From Pseudonocardia nigra (GTDB taxonomy: Bacteria > Actinomycetota > Actinomycetes > Mycobacteriales > Pseudonocardiaceae), in assembly GCF_019396355.1 (NCBI RefSeq), contig NZ_JAHKRK010000006.1, forward strand, positions 1 through 64,000: a DNA stretch of 64,000 nt. The letters run 5' to 3'. This document shows, in pieces, positions 49,725 through 57,951 of the stretch (within the stretch, counting starts at the first letter, position 1; every line of letters starts with the position of its first letter). The translations under genes and the position numbers were made by a program. A model generated the notes under the pieces. It was not told where the DNA came from. It was given only the letters and a program-made list of their open reading frames with translations, and ran no database searches.

Positions 49725-51073
49725 GCCCCGGCGCGGCCGGTGATTGCCGCCCCCAGCAGGGCGAGCCCGGCCATCCCTGCGACCAGCACGGGCAGCGCCA
49801 CCGCAGGCGAGGTGAACAGCGCGAGGAGCGCGCCGCCCAGGCCGATCATGAGGGCGACGGTGAGCTGGTCGGCGATCTGCGCCGCCGAGGAGTGGAATCC
49901 GACCGCGCTCGGGGCCGACTGCTGCAACAGCAGGTAGGACACCGACGAGAAGCCCAGCCCCATCCCGACGCCGGCGACCACCCAGAACGGGGCGGCGAGC
50001 CACGGCACACCCCAGGCCGGCGCGACGAGCAGCATCCCGGCCGCACCGAGCGCGACGGAGCAGAAGCCGGCGCGCAGCAGCGTGACCCGGGACAGGTCGG
50101 GGTGGCGGCCCTGCCAGGCGGCGGCGCACGACCAGCCGAGCGAGCCCAGAATCAGCGGGATGCCGGCAGCCGTCAGCGACCAGCCGTGGGTGCCGTTGAG
50201 CATCAGCGGCAGGTACGAGTTGATCGCGAAGAACGCGCCGGCGAGCAGCCCGCGCGCGGCGACGACGGTCGGAATGCCCCGTCCGGCCCGGAACACCCCG
50301 GTCGGCAGCAATCGCAGCAGCGCGGGCACGAGCACTCCGAGCGCCGCGGCCGCCACCCCGAGCGCGAGCAGGCTCACCTGCTGCGACGCCCAGCTCAGCC
50401 CGGCCACGCCGGCCGCCGCGGCGAGGGCGGCGACGACCAGCCCGCGCCGCGGCGCGGCCACCTCACCGCTCGGTGGCTCGAGCTGTCGGACGGCCGGCAC
50501 CACGAGGCCGACGGCCAGCAGGACGAGCGGGACCAGCCCGAGGAACACCCAGTGCCAGGACAGCGCCTCGGTCACCACGCCCGAGACGGGCGGACCGATC
50601 AGCGCGGGCAGGACCCATGCCGAGGAGATGAGCGCGAAGACCGCGGGCCGGGCCCGCTCCGGATAGACCACGGCGATCAGCACGAACGCCGCCACGGTCA
50701 TCGTGCCGGCACCGAGTCCCTGCAGCACCCGCCCGACGAGCAGCTGCGCCATCGCGCCCGCCGTGCCGGCCACGGCCAGGCCGATGCCGAAGAGCAGCGG
50801 CGCGGCGACCAGCGGCACCCTCGGCCCCGCGCGGTCGCACCAACGCCCGCCGAGCACGGTGCCGAACACCGACGCCGCCATGAACGCCACGAACGGCCAG
50901 GCGTACAGCGCGACCGCGCCGAGGTCGGCCACGAGCGCGGGCATGGCCGTCCCGACGCCCATCGACTCGAACGCCACCAGGCTGATCAGCAGCACCAGCC
51001 CGGTCGTCGTCGCGCGGCGGCTCGGGCCGAAGAGCTCAGCGCGGACGGGGGCGGGGACAGGGGCTGCGGTCAC
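49685..51073 (-). CDS. MFS transporter, probable drug exporter (DHA-like)
   Basis: This 462-residue permease has about 14 hydrophobic segments and a major-facilitator A-like loop (GGRWCDRAGPRVPL, about residue 75) and GRVLQGLGAGTM (about 110), matching drug:H+ antiporters. The C-terminus overlaps the sortase gene on the opposite strand. GTG 51073 is supported by CACGAT 7 nt upstream; the frame further up (ATG 51127) would cover the promoter palindrome. The substrate is unknown. Confidence 0.9.
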   Translation of the reverse strand: MTAAPVPAPVRAELFGPSRRATTTGLVLLISLVAFESMGVGTAMPALVADLGAVALYAWPFVAFMAASVFGTVLGGRWCDRAGPRVPLVAAPLLFGIGLAVAGTAGAMAQLLVGRVLQGLGAGTMTVAAFVLIAVVYPERARPAVFALISSAWVLPALIGPPVSGVVTEALSWHWVFLGLVPLVLLAVGLVVPAVRQLEPPSGEVAAPRRGLVVAALAAAAGVAGLSWASQQVSLLALGVAAAALGVLVPALLRLLPTGVFRAGRGIPTVVAARGLLAGAFFAINSYLPLMLNGTHGWSLTAAGIPLILGSLGWSCAAAWQGRHPDLSRVTLLRAGFCSVALGAAGMLLVAPAWGVPWLAAPFWVVAGVGMGLGFSSVSYLLLQQSAPSAVGFHSSAAQIADQLTVALMIGLGGALLALFTSPAVALPVLVAGMAGLALLGAAITGRAGAQAFAANTTTLSS

Positions 51074-51080
51074 GGCGACG

Positions 51081-51111
51081 ATCGTGCAACCTTGACAGGG
51101 GTTCAGGTCAA
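51081..51111 (-). promoter_or_regulatory. MerR-type promoter candidate of MFS gene
   Basis: On the minus strand -35 TTGACC is followed after a 19-bp spacer by CACGAT, with the inverted repeat TTGAC-N10-GTCAA (51092-51111) within. A 19-bp spacer spanned by dyad symmetry is the mark of MerR-family controlled promoters. No merR gene lies in the window. Confidence 0.5.
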
Positions 51112-51162
51112 CCTGGTTCTCCATCATGGGGGTCCGATGGGTCACGACCGCATCGCGGCGAC

Positions 51163-51396
51163 GTGTGCGGGGAGACTGCCGCGGCCCGCACCGTTGCTCG
51201 CGACGGCACTGACGACGTCGAGCACCCCGACCTGGTCGCGCAGCGGATCGAGCGGTACGCCGAGGTGGTGGGGGCGCCCACCGGCTGCGGGATCGCCACC
51301 GTGACCGTCGGTGCGGACGGGATCGACCCGCGGAACGCGCGGGCCGAGCTCCGCTCACTGGTGAAGGGCGCCGCGCTCGTGGGCGGACGCGCATGA
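51163..51396 (+). pseudogene. Methionine-synthase-like (MetE C-terminal) remnant
   Basis: This 77-residue stretch reads DVEHPDLVAQRIERYAEVVG, then a degraded TGCGIATV where MetE-like enzymes have the zinc Cys in GTDCGFGTF, then IDPRNARAELRSLVKGAALV. It matches only the C-terminal 60 or so residues of cobalamin-independent methionine-synthase-like proteins, with a short internal loss. The first part before DVEH is not recognisable. Too short to be an enzyme; read as a decayed fragment. Its stop overlaps the next gene start (ATGA). Confidence 0.65.
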
Positions 51397-52719
51397 CGCG
51401 GTTCCTGCGCCCGTCCCACCTCGTCGCCACCGCCGACGCGGTCTGGGCGGTCGACGACTTCCAGCCCGTCGCCGCCCGCCTCGACCCGGTCGACGGGCAG
51501 CTGCTCGGGACCGTGGCCTGGCCGGAACTGCCGCCGCAGCCGGTCGACCGGGCCCGGCTCGTCGCGGCCGACGCCCGGCAACGTCTGGGTGCAGCACGGC
51601 GAAACACTCGGTCTCCTCGACGCCGACGGGGTTCGCGGCACCTGCCGCGCGGCGGGAGCCACCCTGCTCGCCGCGGGTGGGCCCGGCGCATGGCTCGCCG
51701 AGATTCCGTACATCGATGTCGGCGAGGCGGGACCGGACGGCACGTGGGGCCCCGCGCCACCCCTGCCGGACGGCCGGATCGTGCTCGTCACTCCCGACCG
51801 CCGCCACCGGGAGATCCGGCTGGATCGCCCGGTGTCCGTATTGGCCGCCGACCCCGGCGGCCTGCTGGTTACGGTGTCGGAACGGCCGCCGGAGGCGATC
51901 CCGACCGGGCCCGGGGGCAACACGTTCGACTACCACCGCACGACGCTGATCGTGCCGTGGCAGGCGCTGGGGGCGGACCGGATCGTCTGCGCCGACCATC
52001 CACGGGTGGAACGCCGTCACACAGGCAACCCCGGCTGGTTGCGGCCCAGGCCCCACGCGGGCTGGTGGGCCGGCGGGTTGTGGTGGAGCGGCGGTTGGGA
52101 CCCGGCCGGATCGAAGATCGACCGCCCGCTGCTCGCCGTCGGCGTCGACGACGAGGGTGCCGAGCAGGCCAGGGTGGCGCTGGGCAGGGGCAGCATCCGC
52201 GCCGGCTGCATCGTGGGTGAGCGGATCTGGCTCGCCGTGTGGCGCGGACGGTTCCTCCACGTGGACGCCGACGCGCCCGCCGACGTGGTCGTGCTCGACC
52301 CGGTCGCGCGTCGGGTGGCACAGGCGCTGGCACCGGACGCCGTCGTGATCGCGGCGCACTGCTGGCCGCCGCCGTCCGCCCCGCCGGCACACGTGATGGA
52401 GCACGCCGAGCAATGGCTCGGCCGGTTCGCCGGTCTCGAGGCGTTCTGGACCGACGAGGCCGGGGCGACCGCACCGCTCGCGGCCGGGATGACCGACGCC
52501 CGCGCGGCGCTCGACGGTGAGTGGCCTGACCTCGCCGTACGGGTCACCTTCCGGCACCCGTACTTCCCGGGCGGCCTCCTCAGCCGCCGCATCCCCCTCG
52601 TCGACGAGCTCGGGCGCCCGGTCGAGCCCGAGTACGCCGACATCGGGTTGATGGAGGACCTGGACACTGGATACCTGCCGCCCATGACGGAGGCGGTCGA
52701 CGGGATCCTGGAGATCTGA
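51393..52719 (+). pseudogene. Unknown protein with internal frameshift
   Basis: The frame from ATG 51393 reads FLRPSHLVATADAVWAVDDF and LVAAD, then a frameshift in CGCCCGG near 51574-51576 moves the sense to a second frame, GNVWVQHGETLGLLDADG, which runs to TGA 52719. Removing one C joins them into about 441 residues. Repeated beta-like segments (VWAVDDF, VWVQHG, IWLAVWRGRFL) suggest a propeller-like protein. I recognise no family. The downstream part shows normal codon use and length, so the break is either very recent or a sequencing error. Confidence 0.65.
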
Positions 52720-52765
52720 GCCAGCCCTCGGATCCGCCCCGGCCCACGCGTGGCAACCTTTCCCC

Positions 52766-54031
52766 GTGAGCACCAGCACCACCGCACCCACCGACGTCAC
52801 TCCCGAGGCCACCGCCGTCCGCGAGGCCGCCCAGCGCGCCGCGGCCGCGGCGCCGGGCGTCCGGGCCGCCGGGGGACCGGCGATCGACGCCGCCCTGCGC
52901 ACCGCAGCGGGCCTGCTCCGCGAGCGTTCCGACGACCTGCTCGCCGCCAACGCCGCCGACGTCGAGGCGGCGAAGCGGAACGGGATGGCGCAGGGCCTGC
53001 TCGATCGGCTGCGGCTGAGCCCGGAGCGGCTGGCCGACATGGCCACGCAGCTCGAGGTGCTCGCCGACACTCCCGAGCCGCCGCTGCAGCGCGAGGTCCG
53101 GACGCTGCCCACCGGTGAGCGCGTGTTCGAGCGCCGGGTGCCGGTCGGGGTGATCGGCGCGGTGTTCGAGGCCCGCCCCAACGTCACGGTGGACGTCGCC
53201 TCGCAGGTGCTCAAGGCCCGCAGCGCCGCCGTCCTCCGCACCGGCTCGGCCGCACTCGGGTCGGCCACCGCGCTCGTCGAGCTCGTCATCGCGCCCGCGC
53301 TCGCCCGCCACGGGGTGCCCGAGGCGGCGGTACAGCTCGTCCCCACGCCGGGGCACGCGGGAGCCGAGGCGCTCGTCGGGCTGCCCGACCTCGTCCCGCT
53401 CGTGGTGGTGCGGGGCAGCGGCGAGGTCACCCGCAAGCTTTCGACGCTCGGCGCGGCCGCCGGCACCCGAGTGCTGGCCCACGCCGACGGCGGCGGCGTC
53501 CTCTACCTCGACGCCAGCTCCGACGAGGCGGACGTGACGCGCCTCGTCACCGACAGCACCGACCGGCTGGGTGTCTGCAACCGGCTCAACCTGCTGCTCA
53601 TCGACCGGCCCGCGTACGACCGGCTGTGGCCGGTCGCCGAGCGCGCTCTCGCCGAGCGCAGGATCACGCCGAGCCTCCCTCCGCACGACCACCGGCTCGG
53701 CCACGAGTGGGCGCTCGACTCCGGCGCCGAGGCCCACGTCACCGTCGCGCAGGTCGACGGCCCGGTCGACGCCGCCACCACCGCGGCCCGCGAGACGTCC
53801 GGGCTCGCGGCCACCGTCTGCGCCACCGACGAGGCCGCCGCCACGGCGTTCATCGACGCCTACACCGGCACCGGGGTGTTCTGGAACGCCACCACCCGGC
53901 TGCTCGACGGCTACAAGCTCCTCGGCCTGCCCGAGACCGGCATCAACGTCGACCACACGCCGGGCCCGCGCGGCCCGGTGACGTACGTGGACCTGTCGCT
54001 GCGCCAGTTCGTGGTGCTGCCGCCCGCCTGA
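52766..54031 (+). CDS. proA: Glutamate-5-semialdehyde dehydrogenase (gamma-glutamyl phosphate reductase)
   Basis: This 421-residue proline-biosynthesis enzyme reduces gamma-glutamyl phosphate to glutamate-5-semialdehyde with NADPH. The N-terminal part carries LLAANAADVEAAKRNGM; VPVGVIGAVFEARPNVTVD (split as VPVGVIGAVFEA and RPNVTVD, about 127) precedes the cofactor region; the catalytic Cys is in LGVCNRLN (about 270). The end ETGINVDHTPGPRGPV is family-typical. GTG 52766 may be leaderless (CAACCT 6 nt upstream). proB is not adjacent. A perfect hairpin follows at 54054. Confidence 0.96.
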   Translation: MSTSTTAPTDVTPEATAVREAAQRAAAAAPGVRAAGGPAIDAALRTAAGLLRERSDDLLAANAADVEAAKRNGMAQGLLDRLRLSPERLADMATQLEVLADTPEPPLQREVRTLPTGERVFERRVPVGVIGAVFEARPNVTVDVASQVLKARSAAVLRTGSAALGSATALVELVIAPALARHGVPEAAVQLVPTPGHAGAEALVGLPDLVPLVVVRGSGEVTRKLSTLGAAAGTRVLAHADGGGVLYLDASSDEADVTRLVTDSTDRLGVCNRLNLLLIDRPAYDRLWPVAERALAERRITPSLPPHDHRLGHEWALDSGAEAHVTVAQVDGPVDAATTAARETSGLAATVCATDEAAATAFIDAYTGTGVFWNATTRLLDGYKLLGLPETGINVDHTPGPRGPVTYVDLSLRQFVVLPPA

Positions 54032-54053
54032 CCCGGGAGTACGGTCCGCCCCG

Positions 54054-54108
54054 TTGCAGCAAAGCCACTTTCATGCCAGCAGGCTGCGTGAAAGTGGCTT
54101 TGCTGCAA
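54054..54108. terminator. Perfect 20-bp hairpin after proA (family A)
   Basis: Arms 54054-54073 and 54089-54108 (TTGCAGCAAAGCCACTTTCA and its exact complement) enclose a 15-nt loop. It shares the GCAGCAAAGCCAC core with 48189-48201. Confidence 0.85.
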
Positions 54109-54168
54109 TCGGACCCGGCAGGACCGGGCGGCCCTCCCGGGCCCGAGCGAGCCGCCGTCACCACGGGC

Positions 54169-54174
54169 TACATT
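54169..54174 (+). promoter_or_regulatory. -10 box, leaderless start of M16 gene
   Basis: TACATT lies 7 nt before GTG 54182. Confidence 0.5.
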
Positions 54175-54181
54175 CGGCGGC

Positions 54182-55474
54182 GTGCCTGCCGTAGAACTGC
54201 ATCGGACGACGTTGCCCAACGGGTTGCGGGTCCTCATCGTCCCGGATCCGGCCACCCCCGTTGTCGGCGTCGCGGTGCACGTCGACGTCGGATTCCGCTC
54301 CGAGCCCGAAGGCCGCACCGGCTTCGCGCACCTGTTCGAGCACCTGATGTTCCAGGGCAGCGAGAGCCTGGAGAAGCTGGCCCACTTCCGGCACGTCCAG
54401 GGCTCCGGTGGGGTCTTCAACGGCTCGACGCACCAGGACTACACCGACTACTTCCAGGTGCTCCCGGCGGCGGCGCTGGAGCGCGCGCTGTTCCTCGAGG
54501 CCGACCGCCTGCGCGCGCCGAAGCTCACCGAGGAGAACCTGCGCAACCAGGTGGACGTGGTCAAGGAGGAGATCCGGCTCAACGTCCTCAACCGGCCCTA
54601 CGGCGGGTTCCCGTGGATCCTGCTGCCGCCGGTCCTGTACGACACGTTCCCCAACGCGCACAACGGCTACGGCGACTTCTCCGAGCTGGAGCAGGCCTCG
54701 CTCGACGACGCCGCCGCCTTCTTCGACACCTACTACGCCCCGGGCAACGCGCAGGTCACCGTGGCCGGCTACTTGGACGTCGAGGAGACGCTGCGCCTGG
54801 TCGAGAAGCACTTCGGGGACATCCCGGCCCGGCCGACGCCCGTCCGTCCGTCGTTCGGCGAGCCGCTGCCCAGCGGCGAGCGCCGCGAGGCCACACCGGA
54901 CGCGCACGCCCCGCTGCCCGCGCTCGCGCTCGGCTACCGGATGCCCGACCCGGCCACCGACCTCGACGGCTACCTCGGCCACGCACTGCTCGGCTCCGTG
55001 CTCGGCGACGGCGAGGCCGCCCGTCTGCAGCGCCGGCTCGTGCACGCGGACGGGCTCGTCACCGACATCTCCGCGAGCGCCGGTCTGATGGGCCCGCTGG
55101 ACGCCCGCGATCCCGACACGTTCACGATCACCGCCGTGCACCCGGCCGCCGTCGACCCGGACCGCGTGCTCGCCGCCGTCGACGAGGAGCTGGACAAGCT
55201 CGCCGCCGAGGGCCCGAGCGAGGACGAGCTGGCCCGCCAGGTGGCGCGCTGGTCCGCCGGGATGCACCAGGAGAACGACCGCGTCATGTACCGGATGCTC
55301 GGCCTCGGCGCGCGCGAGCTGCTGTACGGCCGCGCCGAGATCAGCGTCGAGCTGCCCGACCGGCTCGCCGCCGTCACCCCCGAGCAGGTGCGTGCCGCCG
55401 CGGCCGCGCTGCGCTCGGGCGGGCGGGGCGTGTTGCTGGTGGAGCCGAGCGCCGCCCAGGAGGACGCCGCATGA
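54182..55474 (+). CDS. M16 zinc peptidase, catalytic subunit
   Basis: This 430-residue M16 (pitrilysin/insulinase-like) peptidase has the inverted zinc motif HxxEH as HLFEH at about residue 50, with the downstream Glu in the NQVDVVKEEI helix about 75 residues later. The start TTLPNGLRVLIVPD is typical for the family. It overlaps the next gene, a second M16 protein without the metal motif, by 4 nt (ATGA). This is the common catalytic plus substrate-binding pair that forms a heterodimer. It has no signal peptide, so it is probably cytoplasmic and degrades small peptides. Confidence 0.95.
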   Translation: MPAVELHRTTLPNGLRVLIVPDPATPVVGVAVHVDVGFRSEPEGRTGFAHLFEHLMFQGSESLEKLAHFRHVQGSGGVFNGSTHQDYTDYFQVLPAAALERALFLEADRLRAPKLTEENLRNQVDVVKEEIRLNVLNRPYGGFPWILLPPVLYDTFPNAHNGYGDFSELEQASLDDAAAFFDTYYAPGNAQVTVAGYLDVEETLRLVEKHFGDIPARPTPVRPSFGEPLPSGERREATPDAHAPLPALALGYRMPDPATDLDGYLGHALLGSVLGDGEAARLQRRLVHADGLVTDISASAGLMGPLDARDPDTFTITAVHPAAVDPDRVLAAVDEELDKLAAEGPSEDELARQVARWSAGMHQENDRVMYRMLGLGARELLYGRAEISVELPDRLAAVTPEQVRAAAAALRSGGRGVLLVEPSAAQEDAA

Positions 55475-56841
55475 CCGTCACCACCCACCGCACCGCCGAG
55501 GAGATCGGTCGCACCGCGGCGGGCCCGCGGTCGCTGCCGCCGCTGGGTCCCACCCGCGCCGTCCCGCTCCCGGACGTCGAGGAGCGCACGCTGCCGAACG
55601 GGCTGCGCGTGCTCGCCGCGCACCGGCCCGGCGTGCCGATGGTGGAGCTGCGCCTGCGGGTCCCGTTCGCGGGGGACGCGCCCGAGCACCCCGCCGTCGC
55701 CGAGCTGCTGGCGTCCTCGCTGCTCACCGGCACCGCCACCCGCGACCGCGTCGGGATCGACGACGAGCTGGCCGCCGTCGGCGCCGACCTCGGCGTCAAC
55801 GTCGACCCGGAGCGGCTGCAGATCGGCGGCTCCGGGCTCGCCGACGGGCTGCCCGACCTGCTCGGCGTGCTCGCCGACGTGCTCACGTCCGCCACGCACC
55901 CCGACGGCGAGGTCACCCGCGAGCGGGAGCGGCTCGTCGAGCGGATCACGGTGGCACGGTCGCAGCCGCGCACGATCGCGCGCGAGGCGCTGCAGCGCAG
56001 GCGCTTCGGCGATCACCCGATCACCCGCGAGATGCCCACGGGCGCCGAGGTCGCGGCCGTCACGCCCGAGCAGGTGCGCGCGCTGCAGGCCGCGGCGCTC
56101 GTGCCGCGCGGGTCGATCCTCACCCTCGTCGGCGACATCGACACCGCCGCGGCGATCGCCGAGGTCGACAAGGCACTCGCCGCGTGGACGTCGGACGCCA
56201 CCGCCCGCGAGCTCTCCGCTCCGCCGCCGCTCGCGCCGGGCGACCTGCAGCTCGTGCACCGCCCCGGTTCGGTGCAGTCGCAGCTGCGGCTCTCGGCGTC
56301 GGCGCTGCGCCGTCACGACGAGCGCTACGCCGCGCTGCAGCTGGCCAACCTCGTGTTCGGCGGCTACTTCTCCTCGCGCTGGATGGAGAACATCCGCGAG
56401 GACAAGGGCTACACCTACGGCGCCCACTCCGGGATCGAGTTCATCCCGGACGGCGCCGTCCTCGGCGTCGAGACCGACGTGGCGAGCGACGTCACCGCCG
56501 CCGCGCTGCTCGAGACCCGCTACGAGCTGGGCAGGCTCACGGCGGTGCCGCCGACCGCGGCCGAGGTCGACGCCGCCCGCGCGTACGCCGTCGGGTCGCT
56601 GCTGATCTCGCTCGACAGCCAGGGTGGGCTCGCGTCCACGCTGGCCGCGCTGGCCGCCGACGGGCTCGGCATCGACTGGCTGCGCGAGCACCCGAACCGA
56701 CTGGAGGCCGTCACCGTCGAACAGGTCACCGAGGCGGCGCTGGAGTTCTTCGCGCCGACCACGTTCACCGGCGTGGTGGTCGGCGACGCCGACGTCATCG
56801 GCGCGGGCGTCCGCGCGCTGGGCGGGATCACCGGACCGTGA
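55471..56841 (+). CDS. M16 peptidase partner, non-catalytic subunit
   Basis: This 456-residue M16 protein starts the domain at RTLPNGLRVLAAHRPG but has HPAVAEL where HxxEH should be, so zinc is not bound. The Arg/Tyr substrate-binding segment REDKGYTYG (about 310) is kept, the usual division of labour in M16B pairs. ATG 55471 overlaps the upstream stop. Its own stop overlaps the nudC start (GTGA), so the three genes are translated as one unit. Confidence 0.95.
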   Translation: MTVTTHRTAEEIGRTAAGPRSLPPLGPTRAVPLPDVEERTLPNGLRVLAAHRPGVPMVELRLRVPFAGDAPEHPAVAELLASSLLTGTATRDRVGIDDELAAVGADLGVNVDPERLQIGGSGLADGLPDLLGVLADVLTSATHPDGEVTRERERLVERITVARSQPRTIAREALQRRRFGDHPITREMPTGAEVAAVTPEQVRALQAAALVPRGSILTLVGDIDTAAAIAEVDKALAAWTSDATARELSAPPPLAPGDLQLVHRPGSVQSQLRLSASALRRHDERYAALQLANLVFGGYFSSRWMENIREDKGYTYGAHSGIEFIPDGAVLGVETDVASDVTAAALLETRYELGRLTAVPPTAAEVDAARAYAVGSLLISLDSQGGLASTLAALAADGLGIDWLREHPNRLEAVTVEQVTEAALEFFAPTTFTGVVVGDADVIGAGVRALGGITGP

Positions 56842-57815
56842 CGGGACTGACGAGGGCCGACTTCACGCTGCTCGACCCGCCGGTGCTCTCGCGCTCGGCC
56901 GTGCTCCGCGACGAGCCGCTGCGCACCGACGCGCAGCGGCAGGTCGCCGGCTGGCCTGCCGCGCGGCTGGTCCTCATCGACGAGAAGGGCCGCGCTCCGG
57001 TGGACTGGGGCACAGCCGGCCCACCGGACGGCCCCTGGGACGCCGCCACCCGGGAGTGGGCGCGGTTGCGCACGCGCCCGACGGCGGGCGAGCTGCCGCC
57101 ACCCGACGCCGTGCTGCTCGGCGAGGCCGACGGCGTCGCGTACTGGGCGATGCGTTCGTCCGACGGGGCGGACGAGGGCGACTGGGCCGACCTGCGCACC
57201 GCGGGCGCGGCCCTCGACGACCTCGGTGCCGGCCTCCTCGTCGGCGCGGTGGCGGTGCTCAACTGGCACGACGCGGCGCGGTTCTGCGGGCGCGACGGGT
57301 CGCCGACGCGCCCGGGCAACGCCGGGTGGCACCGGGTCTGCGAGGCGGAGGGGCACGAGGACTACCCGCGCACCGACCCGGCGATCATCTGCCTGGTCCA
57401 CGACGGCGCCGACCGCGTGCTGCTGGCCCGCCAGCCGACGTGGCCGGAGGGGCGGTACTCGGTGCTCGCCGGGTTCGTGGAGGCGGGCGAGTCGCTCGAG
57501 GCGTGCGTGCTGCGGGAGATCCACGAGGAGGTCGGGGCCGCCATCCGCGACATCCGCTACCTGGGCAGCCAGGCGTGGCCGTTCCCGCGGTCGCTGATGG
57601 TGGGGTTCCACGCCCAGGCCGACCCGGACGCCCCCCTCGTGCCCGCCGACGGCGAGATCGCCGAGGCGATGTGGGTCACCCGCGCCGAGGTCCGCCGGGC
57701 CCTGTCCGCGGGGGACTGGGGAGCCGAAGCGCAGCGAGGCGAACGTCCGCTCCTGCTCCCCGGCAGCGTGAGCATCGCGAGATCGATGCTGGAGAGCTGG
57801 GCCGCCCTCGACTGA
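56838..57815 (+). CDS. nudC: NAD+ diphosphatase NudC
   Basis: This 325-residue Nudix hydrolase has Nudix box GFVEAGESLEACVLREIHEEVG (listed in part: GFVEAGES, REIHEEVG; about residues 213-235) and the NudC-specific array SQAWPFPRSLM (about 249; usual SQPWPFPxS). It cleaves NAD(H) and NAD-capped RNA ends. The zinc ribbon before it looks incomplete: FCGRDG keeps one Cys of CxxC, and VCEAEGHEDYPR keeps Cys and His. GTG 56838 overlaps the upstream stop. The backbone position agrees with Rv3199c. Confidence 0.94.
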   Translation: MTGLTRADFTLLDPPVLSRSAVLRDEPLRTDAQRQVAGWPAARLVLIDEKGRAPVDWGTAGPPDGPWDAATREWARLRTRPTAGELPPPDAVLLGEADGVAYWAMRSSDGADEGDWADLRTAGAALDDLGAGLLVGAVAVLNWHDAARFCGRDGSPTRPGNAGWHRVCEAEGHEDYPRTDPAIICLVHDGADRVLLARQPTWPEGRYSVLAGFVEAGESLEACVLREIHEEVGAAIRDIRYLGSQAWPFPRSLMVGFHAQADPDAPLVPADGEIAEAMWVTRAEVRRALSAGDWGAEAQRGERPLLLPGSVSIARSMLESWAALD

Positions 57816-57817
57816 CC

Positions 57818-57907
57818 GTGCACACCTTGCGGCGGCCGTGCACATGTCAGGACGTGTGCAGGGTCCCCGCGGGGTATGCACGGCCGGGAAGTTGTCCACA
57901 CCTTGCG
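57818..57907. repeat. GTGCAC/CACACCTTGCG repeats with palindrome
   Basis: GTGCACACCTTGCG (57818) recurs as GTCCACACCTTGCG (57894). TGCACATGTC/GACGTGTGCA at 57839-57860 forms a 10-bp palindrome with one mismatch. Same GTGCACGGCC words as the hairpin at 58869, on the other side of the next gene. Confidence 0.65.
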
Positions 57908-57951
57908 CCATCCACCCGTTTGCTTCCTGCGGTTCGCCCAGGCTGGGACGC

